A stretch of 64,000 bases of DNA from Paenibacillus borealis (GCF_000758665.1 NZ_CP009285.1:7812001-7876000), one strand, 5' to 3'. Shown: positions 53,467 through 62,496, counted from the stretch's first letter. Numbers and translations are program-made. The notes: generated from the letters alone by a model not told the origin.

Positions 53467-54792
53467 TCAGGTTCCTTTGGCTACAGCCTCTTTATGCTTG
53501 GCCGCGAACTGCTCTGGTGTAATCGCTTTGCCGAACAGCGCCTGAATCATATCCAGATGGACCTGGGCGGCGTTCGGCTTCATCTGGATATCAGCAAACA
53601 GGGTGATGCTGCTCGCATGGTTTAATTCATTCAGCAGATCAACATACAGCTGCGGCAGCTCTTCATTCGTGGTATCCACTTTGGTCGCCGGAATCACACC
53701 TGCACTGGTTACAGAGGCCTCTCCCCATTTGTATACGAAATATTCGACAAATGCCTTCGCTTCTTCCTTAACCTTGGAAGCTTCGGCTACGAACAGTCCG
53801 ACACCCGGACCGCCAACCCAGCTGTTGATATTGCCCTTACCGCCTTCCACCGTCGGGAATTTGAAGAACCCTACTTTATCTTTGAAGTCTTGCGGGATCT
53901 CCGGATTGGTCGTGAAATTGGGAAGCTCCCAGGTACCCGTCAGATACATTGCCGCCTTCTCATTCAAGAATTCCGATTTGCCCTCATCATTGGATAGCCC
54001 GTTGAAACCGCTGTTAAATGTGTTCATATCCACCAGCGTCTGCACTTCAGCCGCAGCCCGGACCAGTCCGGGGTCATCGAAATAGCTTGTCCCCTTAGTC
54101 GCCCGCTTCAGCGTATCACTGCCGGCGATACGGTCAGCGAGATACATATACCATAGCGAGCCGGTCCAGCGGTCCTTGTTGCCAAGGGCAACCGGAGCCA
54201 CGCCATGCTGGGATAACGTTCTTATCACTTGCTTGAATTCTTCATAAGTAGCAGGCACCTGGAGATTATATTTTGCAAAAATATCCTTGTTATAGTATAT
54301 CGGCGAGATGTTCAGCTCAATCGGCAGTGCATAGGTCTTATTATCGACCACATAGGCTTCGGTAGTACCTGTTACGAATTTACCCTTTAGCCGGGTACCG
54401 TGCAGGATGTCATCCAGCGGAGCGAATAATCCGCCTTTTACATAAGGCTCCATGAAGCCTGCAGCCCAGGTTATCCCCACATCAGGCAGGTCATTTGAGG
54501 CAGAGAGCACCTTCAGCTTATTCTTGTACTGCTCATTCTCCAGCACGCCTTGCTGGATTACAATATTAGGATTCTCATTCTCGTATTCTTCAATGATCTG
54601 GCTAACCAGCTTATTCTGCTGAGCGGAGAGTCCAGCCGGCCATAAGTGCATCATATGAATCGTTATTTTTGGGGCCGAAGCATCGGTGGCTGCCGCCGCA
54701 CTATTATTATCCCGCGTAAAGCTGCAGCCTGTCAGAACAAGGGCCAATGTAAGTGTCAGGAACAGACCCCTGGTTATGTTATTCCTCAGCAT
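53467..54792 (-). CDS. ABC-type carbohydrate-binding lipoprotein without permeases
   Basis: A 441-residue SBP_bac_1-type protein. The signal ends in ALVLTGCSFTRDN. The body shows MHLWPAGLSAQQNKLVSQIIEEYENENPNIVIQQ, DLPDVGITWAAGFMEPYVKGGLF and WVGGPGVGLFVAEASKVKEEAKAFVEYFV. The start is ATG 54792 (GGGAGG 8 bases upstream); an open frame to 54846 adds non-homologous residues. It follows a kinase and a response regulator gene on the same strand, but no permease is nearby, so it may work as a ligand sensor for the kinase or pair with permeases elsewhere. Confidence 0.92.
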   Translation of the reverse strand: MLRNNITRGLFLTLTLALVLTGCSFTRDNNSAAAATDASAPKITIHMMHLWPAGLSAQQNKLVSQIIEEYENENPNIVIQQGVLENEQYKNKLKVLSASNDLPDVGITWAAGFMEPYVKGGLFAPLDDILHGTRLKGKFVTGTTEAYVVDNKTYALPIELNISPIYYNKDIFAKYNLQVPATYEEFKQVIRTLSQHGVAPVALGNKDRWTGSLWYMYLADRIAGSDTLKRATKGTSYFDDPGLVRAAAEVQTLVDMNTFNSGFNGLSNDEGKSEFLNEKAAMYLTGTWELPNFTTNPEIPQDFKDKVGFFKFPTVEGGKGNINSWVGGPGVGLFVAEASKVKEEAKAFVEYFVYKWGEASVTSAGVIPATKVDTTNEELPQLYVDLLNELNHASSITLFADIQMKPNAAQVHLDMIQALFGKAITPEQFAAKHKEAVAKGT

Positions 54793-54904
54793 TGCTATAG
54801 CCTCCCATTTCACATCACGCGGCCTGATGTAATCGCTACCAATCAAATTCTAGCACCGTACCCGGAGGTATATAAGACCACACTTATTGGCTAAAATTCC
54901 ACAT

Positions 54905-55705
54905 TTAATGGATTTCCTGCGATCCGCCCTTCATCTTATGCCTATAGCGGCTTGGGCTTAACTGTTCCAGTGACTTGAACACCTTAATGAAATACTTATC
55001 CGTCCGGTAGCCCACACGCTCCCCGATCTCCCCTATAGACAGTGAGGTCTGGAGCAGTAATTCCTTAGCCCGCTGAATTCGCAGACGTGCCAAATATTCG
55101 CTGAAGGATACCCCGGCCTGCTCCTTGAACAACACGCTGAAATAGCTGGCATTCAGATGGATGAGTCCCGCTACCTCTGCCATCGTCAGCTGTTCATGCA
55201 GATGCTGCTCCACATAGGCGATCGCATCTTTGACCGGCTGTCCCATACCCGCCTGATCCGGGTCAATCTCCATCAGCTTGTGATCCACCAGCTTCTCCAG
55301 CTTCACGTGGCGCTGCTGCTCTTCCTCCCGCTTCAGCGCATCCTCAACCACGGACAACAGCTCGGACTTGTCCAGCGGCTTAAGCAGGTAGTTGACGGCC
55401 CCCAGCCGCATTGCCTGCTGCACATAATCAAATTCGGCATAGCCGGATATGACAATAATAACGGGCTTCCACGCCGAGTCCTGCAGTGAACGGATCAGGT
55501 CCAGTCCGCTGACTTCGGGCATGCGCACATCCGTAATCAGCAGATGGACCCGCTCCTGCCGTAGCCGCTCGCGCGCTTCAACCCCGTTGTCACAGGTCTC
55601 TACGGCATACCGGCCTGCCGCCCATACTTCCAGCGTCTGCTTAATTCCCTGCCGTGTTCTCGGTTCATCATCCACGATCAGAATCGTCCTATTGCTCAGG
55701 CTCAT
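54905..55705 (-). CDS. YesN-like response regulator, REC plus AraC HTH
   Basis: A 266-residue response regulator, much shorter than the one at 41028 because the middle region is missing. Receiver: ILIVDDEPRTRQG, phospho-acceptor Asp in LLITDVRMPEVSG, VISGYAEFDY and LKPLDK. AraC HTH: TMAEVAGLIHLNASYFSVLFKEQAGVSFSEYLARLR and IGEIGERVGYRTDKYFIKVFKSLEQLSPSRYR. ATG 55705 has GGAGG 8 bases upstream. It overlaps the kinase gene by 17 bases. It probably activates the binding-protein gene behind it and sugar genes elsewhere. Confidence 0.93.
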   Translation of the reverse strand: MSLSNRTILIVDDEPRTRQGIKQTLEVWAAGRYAVETCDNGVEARERLRQERVHLLITDVRMPEVSGLDLIRSLQDSAWKPVIIVISGYAEFDYVQQAMRLGAVNYLLKPLDKSELLSVVEDALKREEEQQRHVKLEKLVDHKLMEIDPDQAGMGQPVKDAIAYVEQHLHEQLTMAEVAGLIHLNASYFSVLFKEQAGVSFSEYLARLRIQRAKELLLQTSLSIGEIGERVGYRTDKYFIKVFKSLEQLSPSRYRHKMKGGSQEIH

Positions 55706-57464
55706 AGGTATATCCTCCATTGCTTGGAATTTCAAAAGTAATAACGGTCCCTTCGGATAACCTGCTCTCAATAATCAGACCCTCCGTCTTGACGCCTTCT
55801 TCCCCGTAATACAGCTTCAGCCGCCGCTGCACATTCACCAGGCCGACCCCGTTGCCCTTGGCGGAGATCGATGGGCCGCCCTCCAGTGTATTGCGCAGCG
55901 CCCGCAGCGTATCCTCATCCATACCAGGCCCATTGTCCGACACCTTCACCGAAGTCCACCCGTCGCGGGGTGAAGGAGTGATCGTAACCTCCACACTGCC
56001 GTTGCCGACGCGGCTCTCTACTCCATGAAGGATGGCATTCTCCACGATCGGCTGAATCAGCAGCTTGGGTACCGGAACAGCTGCCTCGCGCGGGTCCAGC
56101 ACGATATCCCAGGACAGGCGCTCGCCCATCCGCATCTCCATGATTTTCAAATACCGCCTGATCTGTTCAACCTCTTCACTAAGCATAACCCACTCGTCTT
56201 TGTTATTGGGAGTGCCAATGATATAGCGGAACAGCCTGGACATTACTACGACCAATCCGGCTAATTCCTCCTCCCCCTTCTCTTCGAGCGACCAGTTAAA
56301 GGCTTCCAGGGTGTTGAACAGAAAATGAGGGTTAATCTGCGCCTGTAAGGCTTTGAGCTCGGTCCGGCTCTGTAATACTTCCTTCTCGTAGACGACCCGG
56401 ATCAAATCATTCATATTGGCCACCATGCCGTTGTAGGTATAGTTCAGCTCCCTCAGCTCCATCGTGGATACCTTCTGCGAGTTGGGTGTCAGCACGCCTA
56501 AGCGCGATTTACGCATAGCCCGGATCAGATGAATAATCGGCCTTGTGATCATCGTCGACAGCAGAAAGGATATGATCAGGAAGAGCAGCGCTCCAAGCCC
56601 CCCTGACAGCAGCAGAACCGTCCGCAGCACGGATAAGCCTTTGGTGACATAACTGACCGGGGTCAGCACAAGCAGTGTCCAGTTGGTCTTATCCGAGCGT
56701 AGCTTAACCTGCACATACTCCTTGCCGTGGAAGCTTACCGTCTGATCCACGCTCTCCAGCAGCGGCAGCAGGTCGGCCTCCGGCGTTTCACTGCTGCCCA
56801 GAAGCCGGCCTTCATCATTCACCAGCAGTACGGACTCGCCTCCGTCACTGCCGGAGATCGGATCATCCAGCTGGAAGTAGCTGCGCTGGATACGCGCCAT
56901 CAGATAACCCCCCCGCGAGAACCAGCGGTCCATCAGGCTGACCTGGCGGATCGCCAGCAGGCTCTGGCTGTCATGCGGATCGACGCCGATCCAGACCAGA
57001 CGGCCTTTCTGAATATTTGCTTCACTGATATAAGGTTCGTTGATCCTTGTCCCCAGACTGCCATCCTTAATCGGGAAGAGCAGCCTGTAGTCGGCGGTGT
57101 ACAGCTCAAGAGATCCTACGCTCGGCATATACGCCTGATAGCTGGAGATAATCTGCAGCAGCGACTGCCGCTGGTTGAATGACACTTCATTGCCGTTCAG
57201 CTCCTCCAGCAGCAGCTGCTGCACCGTAGGATGATTAGCCACCTGCTCCATCAGGCTGTCAATCTGGCCGATCAGCGCATTCAGCCGTCCGTTCGCCTGG
57301 ACCGCCGTCTGCTGGATATGCCGCTCTGCATTATTTTTGAGTAGAACCGATACCCGGTCATATACAAACGCCCCTGAAACCAGAAGAATGATTAGCATAA
57401 CCAGCACAAAGCCGATGAATATTTGATTGCGCAGCGTGTTGAGTTCTTTGAATCTCTGGAACAT
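55689..57464 (-). CDS. YesM-like sensor histidine kinase
   Basis: A 591-residue sensor kinase. Transmembrane helix 1 (about residues 13-35), extracellular sensor (36-290), transmembrane helix 2 (about 293-318), HAMP (320-370), phospho-acceptor His in ALQAQINPHFLFNTLEAFNW (about residue 395) and HATPase_c (LLIQPIVENAILHGVESR, DNGPGMDE, GNGVGLVNVQRRLKLYYG). The start was placed at ATG 57464 (MFQRFKEL), where GAAGGA is 6 bases upstream. It leads a kinase-regulator-binding protein operon. Confidence 0.94.
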   Translation of the reverse strand: MFQRFKELNTLRNQIFIGFVLVMLIILLVSGAFVYDRVSVLLKNNAERHIQQTAVQANGRLNALIGQIDSLMEQVANHPTVQQLLLEELNGNEVSFNQRQSLLQIISSYQAYMPSVGSLELYTADYRLLFPIKDGSLGTRINEPYISEANIQKGRLVWIGVDPHDSQSLLAIRQVSLMDRWFSRGGYLMARIQRSYFQLDDPISGSDGGESVLLVNDEGRLLGSSETPEADLLPLLESVDQTVSFHGKEYVQVKLRSDKTNWTLLVLTPVSYVTKGLSVLRTVLLLSGGLGALLFLIISFLLSTMITRPIIHLIRAMRKSRLGVLTPNSQKVSTMELRELNYTYNGMVANMNDLIRVVYEKEVLQSRTELKALQAQINPHFLFNTLEAFNWSLEEKGEEELAGLVVVMSRLFRYIIGTPNNKDEWVMLSEEVEQIRRYLKIMEMRMGERLSWDIVLDPREAAVPVPKLLIQPIVENAILHGVESRVGNGSVEVTITPSPRDGWTSVKVSDNGPGMDEDTLRALRNTLEGGPSISAKGNGVGLVNVQRRLKLYYGEEGVKTEGLIIESRLSEGTVITFEIPSNGGYTYEPEQ

Positions 57465-57561
57465 CGGAATTCCTTCTTTCCTTGGCAGCGTTTCCAACTC
57501 TATTCTCCAAAAGTCCCGGGGTTTGTCAAGAGAAATCGTTGCCTGGCGCCGGGCAGCAAAG

Positions 57562-57605
57562 AGCCCTTAAGCAGAGCTCCTTATTCCAGGAGCTGTTTAA
57601 GGGCT
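57562..57605 (-). terminator. Terminator of the small membrane-protein gene
   Basis: AGCCCTTAA/TTTAAGGGCT arms with an inner GAGCTCC/GGAGCT stem, about 14 bases after the stop of the gene at 57619 and ahead of the kinase operon. Confidence 0.7.
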
Positions 57606-57618
57606 GCAGCAGAAGGGA

Positions 57619-57864
57619 CTAAATGAACATCAGCGGAGGAGTGATCCACTCTCGATCCAAGGCTATCCACAGCAAGCCCAGGAGGACGGCGGTGATGCTG
57701 TACATCAACACCTTCCTGCGGGTGGGCTCCAGGTAAATATCAAGAATAACGATTATAATTGCTATAGCAGGTACTGCTACAATCAGGACTGGATGACGAT
57801 ATTTAATATTAACTGCATTCAAGATAACCATAACCAGGAGCAGAAGCCTAAGATATTTGTTCAT
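57619..57864 (-). CDS. Small membrane protein of unknown function
   Basis: An 81-residue hydrophobic protein with two or three predicted membrane helices: LRLLLLVMVILNAVN, VLIVAVPAIAIIIVILDIYL and VLMYSITAVLLGLLWIAL, with basic residues YLEPTRRK between the last two. I do not recognise a family. A GAGGG lies 12 bases before ATG 57864, which is rather far. The gene has its own terminator. Coding status rests on the regular hydrophobic pattern. Confidence 0.65.
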   Translation of the reverse strand: MNKYLRLLLLVMVILNAVNIKYRHPVLIVAVPAIAIIIVILDIYLEPTRRKVLMYSITAVLLGLLWIALDREWITPPLMFI

Positions 57865-57994
57865 AAATACACCACACCCTCGCCATTGAGACCTTTTTCC
57901 AATTATGTATTCTTCATCCTCACTCTAACTATCCCTTGATTCCCCGCTATTGTCAACCCGGAGGCCCATCCGCTGCCTGGGCAAAAAAAATAGC

Positions 57995-58010
57995 CCGTCC
58001 CCGGATGGGA
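57995..58010 (-). terminator. Terminator of the ydjO-like gene
   Basis: CCCGTC/GATGGG stem with a CCCG loop; on the minus strand it runs into eight Ts. Confidence 0.65.
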
Positions 58011-58072
58011 ACTGACTGCTATGGTGTTGGCGCTATAATCTGATTCTGTACAAAGCGTCGGGAAGTGGCAGT

Positions 58073-58303
58073 TTACCGGATGGTAATGCCCTTCTTGATC
58101 GCCTTCATGTCAAAATTCGTATTCACAAGCATAGGCAGTATCTTCATGCTTCTGGTCATCGGCGAGTTGCATTGCCAGCAGGTAGGGACATATTGGAAGG
58201 CGAAGTTGTCGCGCATCCACCCGGAGCAATCTTCCTTGGTGCAGGACCAAATGGCTGTGTCTTCTTGCGGAAGATCCTCCAGCGCTTTTTTACGAAAATA
58301 CAT
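58073..58303 (-). CDS. ydjO: YdjO-like cold-inducible zinc-ribbon protein
   Basis: A 76-residue protein of the YdjO family. KALEDLPQEDTAIWSCTKEDCSGWMRDNFAF and PTCWQCNSPM give four cysteines (Cx4C and CxxC) that could hold zinc. The family was named from a cold-induced Bacillus gene; its function is not known. ATG 58303 has AGGAGGGG upstream, whereas the frame opening at 58354 has none. It lies 197 bases behind the csp gene on the same strand, a recurrent arrangement in Bacilli, with the csp terminator between. Confidence 0.85.
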   Translation of the reverse strand: MYFRKKALEDLPQEDTAIWSCTKEDCSGWMRDNFAFQYVPTCWQCNSPMTRSMKILPMLVNTNFDMKAIKKGITIR

Positions 58304-58460
58304 AAGTACCCCTCCTAATAGCTTTGTTAGCACATACTTCCTGATGCGGTTCATACAAAGCCCGCTTCGGAAGGATATCCTTCGAATAAAGACATATTTC
58401 CAGCCCGCTAGGGCTGTTGTGGCAGGATGGTAGCTTGTTCTGGCCTGTTCAAAAAAAAAG

Positions 58461-58486
58461 CTGCCCTCAACTTGTGTTAAGGGCAG
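58461..58486 (-). terminator. Terminator of the cold-shock gene
   Basis: CTGCCCT and AGGGCAG arms with inner AAC/GTT pairs; nine Ts follow on the minus strand. Confidence 0.93.
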
Positions 58487-58500
58487 TCTATTTTTTAATA

Positions 58501-58701
58501 CTACAGTTTTACAACGTTTTCGGCTTGTGGTCCACGAGCGCCTTGAGTTACGTTGAACTCAACGCGTTGGCCTTCGTCCAAAGATTTGAAGCCGTCGCCA
58601 GTGATTGCGGAGAAGTGTACGAATACGTCGCTTCCGCCTTCAACCTCGATAAAACCGAAACCTTTGTCTGCGTTGAACCATTTTACTGTACCTGTTTGCA
58701 T
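58501..58701 (-). CDS. csp: Cold-shock protein (CspA/CspB family)
   Basis: A 66-residue single OB-fold nucleic-acid chaperone. RNP1 is KGFGFIEV and RNP2 is VFVHF; the N-terminus [15 protein letters not shown] is standard. It binds single-stranded RNA and DNA and keeps mRNA unfolded in the cold. TTGGAGG lies ahead of ATG 58701. A 146-base leader with a large hairpin suggests temperature-dependent control after transcription. Confidence 0.97.
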   Translation of the reverse strand: MQTGTVKWFNADKGFGFIEVEGGSDVFVHFSAITGDGFKSLDEGQRVEFNVTQGARGPQAENVVKL

Positions 58702-58767
58702 GATATTACCTCCAAGTTTTATTTAACACATGTCCTTTTATTCCTACGTATTGTACGAACAAATAAA

Positions 58768-58828
58768 AATTCACACATTGGAAAAGGATTCATACGCACA
58801 AATGATAACCTTTTACAATATGTGAATT
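58768..58828 (-). promoter_or_regulatory. Large hairpin in the csp leader
   Basis: 20-base arms (58768-58787 and 58809-58828) pair at 18 positions around a 21-base loop. It would lie 19 to 80 bases from the predicted transcript start and well upstream of the ribosome site. A role as RNA thermosensor or stability element is inferred. Confidence 0.65.
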
Positions 58829-58853
58829 AAGGGTTAAATTTATGATTGACTTC

Positions 58854-58882
58854 ATTGTAGCACACTAATTCTCTAAAAGCAA
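58854..58882 (-). promoter_or_regulatory. Promoter of the cold-shock gene
   Basis: TTGCTT and TACAAT with 17-base spacing on the minus strand, giving a transcript start near 58847 and a leader of about 146 bases, a usual length for csp genes. Confidence 0.7.
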
Positions 58883-58908
58883 AGGATTACTTCAAAATAA
58901 AAATATCG

Positions 58909-58949
58909 TGCCGTGCGCACGGTGTCTCATGAGCACCGCGCGCACGGCA
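58909..58949 (-). terminator. Terminator of the gene at 58961
   Basis: TGCCGTGCGC and GCGCACGGCA arms with inner GGTG/CACC pairs; TATTTTTATTTT follows on the minus strand. Confidence 0.9.
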
Positions 58950-58960
58950 GCTATAGGGTT

Positions 58961-59239
58961 TCAGTCGATATATCCGGCCAGTCCCTTGTCCATCAAATAA
59001 TCCATTTCAGCATCGAGAATAGTCTCTACAGTCAGCTCGTCCAGCTTAACATCGCGCTGCGCAGTAACATAATCGACCAAATCATCATTATCAATATCAA
59101 CCTCGCCCTTGGCATTGGCCTTGGCTTTGTTGATGAAGGCCTGCTCGTGCTTCAGCACCAGCCGGATTACGGCCGGATCAACCTTCGTCTGTGCGGACAA
59201 TACTTCCACCAGTTCCTGCTCATTCACTTCATTACTCAT
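58961..59239 (-). CDS. Conserved-looking small acidic protein, function unknown
   Basis: A 92-residue acidic, mostly helical soluble protein (EQELVEVLSAQTKVDPAVIRLVLKHEQAFINKAK, DIDNDDLVDYVTAQRDVKLDELTVETILDAEMDYL). It has no signal peptide, membrane segment or cysteine. The first half resembles a short helical bundle seen in other Bacilli proteins of unknown role; I cannot name a family with certainty. It has its own terminator and a GAGCTGA site before ATG 59239. Confidence 0.75.
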   Translation of the reverse strand: MSNEVNEQELVEVLSAQTKVDPAVIRLVLKHEQAFINKAKANAKGEVDIDNDDLVDYVTAQRDVKLDELTVETILDAEMDYLMDKGLAGYID

Positions 59240-59308
59240 CTTCGTTAGTCAGCTCCTTGGCATTTATGCACAATGATTGTACCACAAGTCCCTTCAAGGC
59301 GCGCAGCC

Positions 59309-60421
59309 TCATCTCCACCAGGGAAGAGCAGGATACTCCGCGGACCCGGCTACTACAGTCTCTCCGATTCTCGGTGTAGCCAGCCGCACCCCTTTAGCTG
59401 CTGCCGCAGCTGCGACACGCTCGACCGGATCGGTCCAGTCATGCATCGACAGGGTGAAGGCTCCCCAATGAACCGGAATGAGCAGACCTCCCCGCACATC
59501 CAGATGTGCTTCAACCGTCTGTTCCGGCAGCATATGGATATCGGCCCAGCGCGGATCGTATTGGCCGCATTCCATCAGCGTGAGATCGAACGGACCATAC
59601 TTGCGTCCAATTTCGGCAAAATGCGGCCCGTAACCGCTGTCCCCGCTGTAGAATACCTTCGTATTCTTCCCTTGGATCACCCAGGAGCACCATAGTGTAG
59701 TGTTGCGGTCCAGCAGACTCCGGCCGGAGAAATGCCGGGCCGGGGCGCTGGTGAAGGTCAGGCCTGCATACGCAAGCTCATCTCCCCAGTCATGCTCCCG
59801 GATTTTCTCTGCGCTTACCCCCCAGCGGCGCAGATGGGCACCGACACCGAGCGGCACAATGAACAGGCCCACCTTATCCTTCAGCTTGCGGATGGTGCCG
59901 TAGTCCAGATGATCATAATGATCATGGGAGAGCACAACAGCATCAATCTGCGGAAGCAGGGAAATCTCCAGCGGCAGCTGCCTGCTGTAGCGGCGGCCGC
60001 CGATGAACGGAAACGGAGACGGGGCGTTACCCAGCATAGGGTCCAGGAACAGTGTAACCCCGTCCATCTCCAGCAATACCGCAGAGTGGCCGAACCAGGT
60101 GACACGGGTCCCCGGGCTCTGCCCGATGGATGCAGGGAGCAGCGGCAGCGGCTGCAGGGGCTCTGCCGGTCTGGACCGCGGATTGCCCTTAATGAAATCC
60201 TTCAGAATGGACACGCCGCCTCCGCCGGCTCTCTCGCCGAAGAGTTCAGTCATCTGCGGATAAGCAAATTTGCCCTTGCTATAATTAAGCGAGCGGCTGT
60301 TCAGTGCCTTTTCCTGCTTCCCTGCCCTCCGCCCAAACGCCGGATAGAGGGTCATAAGCAGATACGCCGCTGCAACAAGTATCACCAGTATAGCTGCAAT
60401 ATCAATAACAATCAGAGTCAT
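59309..60421 (-). CDS. Metallo-beta-lactamase-fold hydrolase, NAPE-PLD/UlaG-like, membrane-anchored
   Basis: A 370-residue protein. An N-terminal membrane helix (about residues 5-25) is followed by a metallo-beta-lactamase domain of the L-ascorbate lactonase/NAPE-PLD type: VTWFGHSAVLLEMDGVTLFLDPML, metal motif VVLSHDHYDHLDYG (HxHxDH), APARHFSGR, FYSGDSGYG and LIPVHWGAFTLSMHDW. All metal ligands are present. Members act on phospholipids or lactones; the substrate here is open. It starts 25 bases after the HAD gene and may form an operon with it. Confidence 0.9.
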   Translation of the reverse strand: MTLIVIDIAAILVILVAAAYLLMTLYPAFGRRAGKQEKALNSRSLNYSKGKFAYPQMTELFGERAGGGGVSILKDFIKGNPRSRPAEPLQPLPLLPASIGQSPGTRVTWFGHSAVLLEMDGVTLFLDPMLGNAPSPFPFIGGRRYSRQLPLEISLLPQIDAVVLSHDHYDHLDYGTIRKLKDKVGLFIVPLGVGAHLRRWGVSAEKIREHDWGDELAYAGLTFTSAPARHFSGRSLLDRNTTLWCSWVIQGKNTKVFYSGDSGYGPHFAEIGRKYGPFDLTLMECGQYDPRWADIHMLPEQTVEAHLDVRGGLLIPVHWGAFTLSMHDWTDPVERVAAAAAAKGVRLATPRIGETVVAGSAEYPALPWWR

Positions 60422-60445
60422 GCGGTAATCCTTCTTTCTGCCAGT

Positions 60446-61165
60446 TCATTTCTGCAGGCTCCAGCCCGGAATTTTGCGGATATCCCCATCCCAGATCTGC
60501 ACCGTGCTCTTCACCGGAACGTTATCCGGAGAGGAGGCTGTATGAATATAACACGAATCAATGCCGATTGTTTCCGCTCCGGCAATATCCGTACGCGGAT
60601 CGTTGCCGATCATAATCGCCGAACTTAGATCGGCACCATAGTTATCCGCTAAGTAGCGGTAAAAAAGCGGGTCAGGCTTGCTTATCCCGGCTTCGGAGGA
60701 AATGGCGACACCATGGAAAAAATGCAGAATGTTCAGCATGGTTAATTCCGCTTCAATGAAGGTCTTCTGGCCATTCGAGAGCAGATAGACCTTCTTGCCG
60801 CCCGACCGCAAGGTCCGGAGAATCTCCGGTACTCCGTCATAGAGCGCGATATGCTTCATGGATAAGGTCCGCAGCCATCTGACCGTCTCATGCAGCCAGG
60901 CCTGCCCGGGATTCCCCCCTAAGTCGCGGGCCACGGCACGGAAGACCTCTTCCATGACAAAATCGGGATAACGGCATTTCTGTGCAGCGGCTTGAAGCTG
61001 ACGGTCACGCTCCGCAAGGAAACGGGACTCCAGCTCCGCCCCTGACGTGCGCAGCCCGTGATAACTGAAATGAAGGGCCAGCCGCTTCCATACCCCCGGA
61101 TGCTCTTCATCGGTCTCAATATCAATTAATGTTCCATATAGATCGAAAATATAAGTCTGGTACAT
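60446..61165 (-). CDS. HAD-family hydrolase (YjjG-like phosphatase)
   Basis: A 239-residue haloacid-dehalogenase-superfamily phosphatase. Motif I is FDLYGTLID (the nucleophile Asp8; the second Asp is replaced by Tyr-Gly in the usual DxYGT variant), motif II VYLLSNGQ, motif III around ISKPDPLFY and motif IV IGNDPRTDIAGAETIGID. The cap lies between motifs I and II. YjjG-type enzymes dephosphorylate nucleotides such as non-canonical pyrimidines. It starts 18 bases after the DUF3999 gene and is probably in the same transcript. Confidence 0.9.
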   Translation of the reverse strand: MYQTYIFDLYGTLIDIETDEEHPGVWKRLALHFSYHGLRTSGAELESRFLAERDRQLQAAAQKCRYPDFVMEEVFRAVARDLGGNPGQAWLHETVRWLRTLSMKHIALYDGVPEILRTLRSGGKKVYLLSNGQKTFIEAELTMLNILHFFHGVAISSEAGISKPDPLFYRYLADNYGADLSSAIMIGNDPRTDIAGAETIGIDSCYIHTASSPDNVPVKSTVQIWDGDIRKIPGWSLQK

Positions 61166-61182
61166 AGATCCGGCATCCCTCC

Positions 61183-62496
61183 CTATTTCGTCCGGCCCAG
61201 CTTACGGGCCACTATGAGAATAAGCAGCAGGGAGACCGCGATAATAATAAGGTTGAATCCCCACTCACTCTGGAACCATCCGCTTTGTGCCGGAGGCTCT
61301 GCTGCTGCTTCGGGTATAATATTCTCGGCACCCAGCGTGGCTGTGACCAGCTTGCCCCCTGCAATCTGGTCTTTGAAGTTAATAATATCATACTGCGGAG
61401 CGAGTGCCAGGGCATTGCCGTAGATCAGCGAATAAGACCCGGTCTCCTGCTCTCCTCCCGCAAAGACAAGCCGGTCCACCAGATATTCGGCCTTCAGGCC
61501 GGCAATGGAGATCGGGGCATCATCCAGATTATAAATCAGAATCCGCAGGGCGGAGGAAGAGGATGCGTTAAGCAGCCGGATGTCCGTCTGCGAAATCCGG
61601 GTATCCTTGAAATCGAGCCGGTACAGTTCCCCGCTGCCTGCCACTGGTATCCTTATACCTTCACTGTCATAGAGCTCATACCGCCGTGAGAAATTCCCGG
61701 TGCTGCCGAGCGTCAGCTTGGTAATTTTCAGCCGGTCCTTATTGCTGATGACGATCTCGGTCCGGTTTTCCGCCTGGCTGATCTCATACGGAGGTGTCTT
61801 CTGCCGCATGAATCCGGCCATCTTTACCTCTCGGCTGCTGTCCACCAGGGTCAGGCCGGGGAAATCCAGCCCCTCCGGATTGCTCTTTACCACGAGCCGG
61901 TAAAAGCTGAACTTGTAGCTGCCCTCCAGCTCAATGCTGTCCGCACTTAACCCATTCGTAGCGTATAAATCCCCTTTGGCCAGCGGCTCCCAGGCATTCC
62001 CGTCATAACCTCCCCACACCTCCACATGCTTCAGGAAAGACTCGTCCGGAAGCTCAAACACCAGCTTGTTTCCCTGAATATCCACATGCTCGGCAAGCGG
62101 TGTAATCCGGTAATCCAGCAGGGTGTCCGCCCCTTTGTCCGCCCGGTGAATCAGAATCGATGAATAGGCTGTGCTGCGCGCCTCCACCGTCTCCTCTCCA
62201 CTCTCCAGATAATAAGGAACCGGCTCCCCGGTGCTGCCGGTAATACGCAGATCGCGCAAATCCTCTGCTGCCAAGGCGTATACGCCTTCATCCAGATATA
62301 GCTCATAATAAGGGGCCGGCTCAGGAATCCCGATGGCCCGCGAGACCTTCCACTGTCCGCTCTCAGCCTTCTCCGCCCAGCCGGACGCTGCCATGCCCTG
62401 TGCAGGATAGGCGGAGGTGAACAGCATCATTCCGCCCAGCCCCGCGAGCAGCACTGCCGTTCTAGCTCTCCAGCCGGTCTTTCTCTGCGAGCGCAT
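61183..62496 (-). CDS. DUF3999-family exported membrane protein
   Basis: A 437-residue protein. N-terminal signal segment (AVLLAGLGGMMLFTSAYPAQGMAA), a long extracytoplasmic beta-rich region (about residues 35-400, with WKVSRAIGIPEPAPYYELYLDEGVYA and FELPDESFLKHVEVWGGYDG), and a C-terminal helix FNLIIIAVSLLLILIVARKLGRTK. This is the DUF3999 pattern; function unknown. ATG 62496 has GGAGGAAG upstream and overlaps the preceding DUF2339 gene by 35 bases. DUF3999 and DUF2339 genes recur as neighbours, implying a joint envelope function. Confidence 0.85.
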   Translation of the reverse strand: MRSQRKTGWRARTAVLLAGLGGMMLFTSAYPAQGMAASGWAEKAESGQWKVSRAIGIPEPAPYYELYLDEGVYALAAEDLRDLRITGSTGEPVPYYLESGEETVEARSTAYSSILIHRADKGADTLLDYRITPLAEHVDIQGNKLVFELPDESFLKHVEVWGGYDGNAWEPLAKGDLYATNGLSADSIELEGSYKFSFYRLVVKSNPEGLDFPGLTLVDSSREVKMAGFMRQKTPPYEISQAENRTEIVISNKDRLKITKLTLGSTGNFSRRYELYDSEGIRIPVAGSGELYRLDFKDTRISQTDIRLLNASSSSALRILIYNLDDAPISIAGLKAEYLVDRLVFAGGEQETGSYSLIYGNALALAPQYDIINFKDQIAGGKLVTATLGAENIIPEAAAEPPAQSGWFQSEWGFNLIIIAVSLLLILIVARKLGRTK

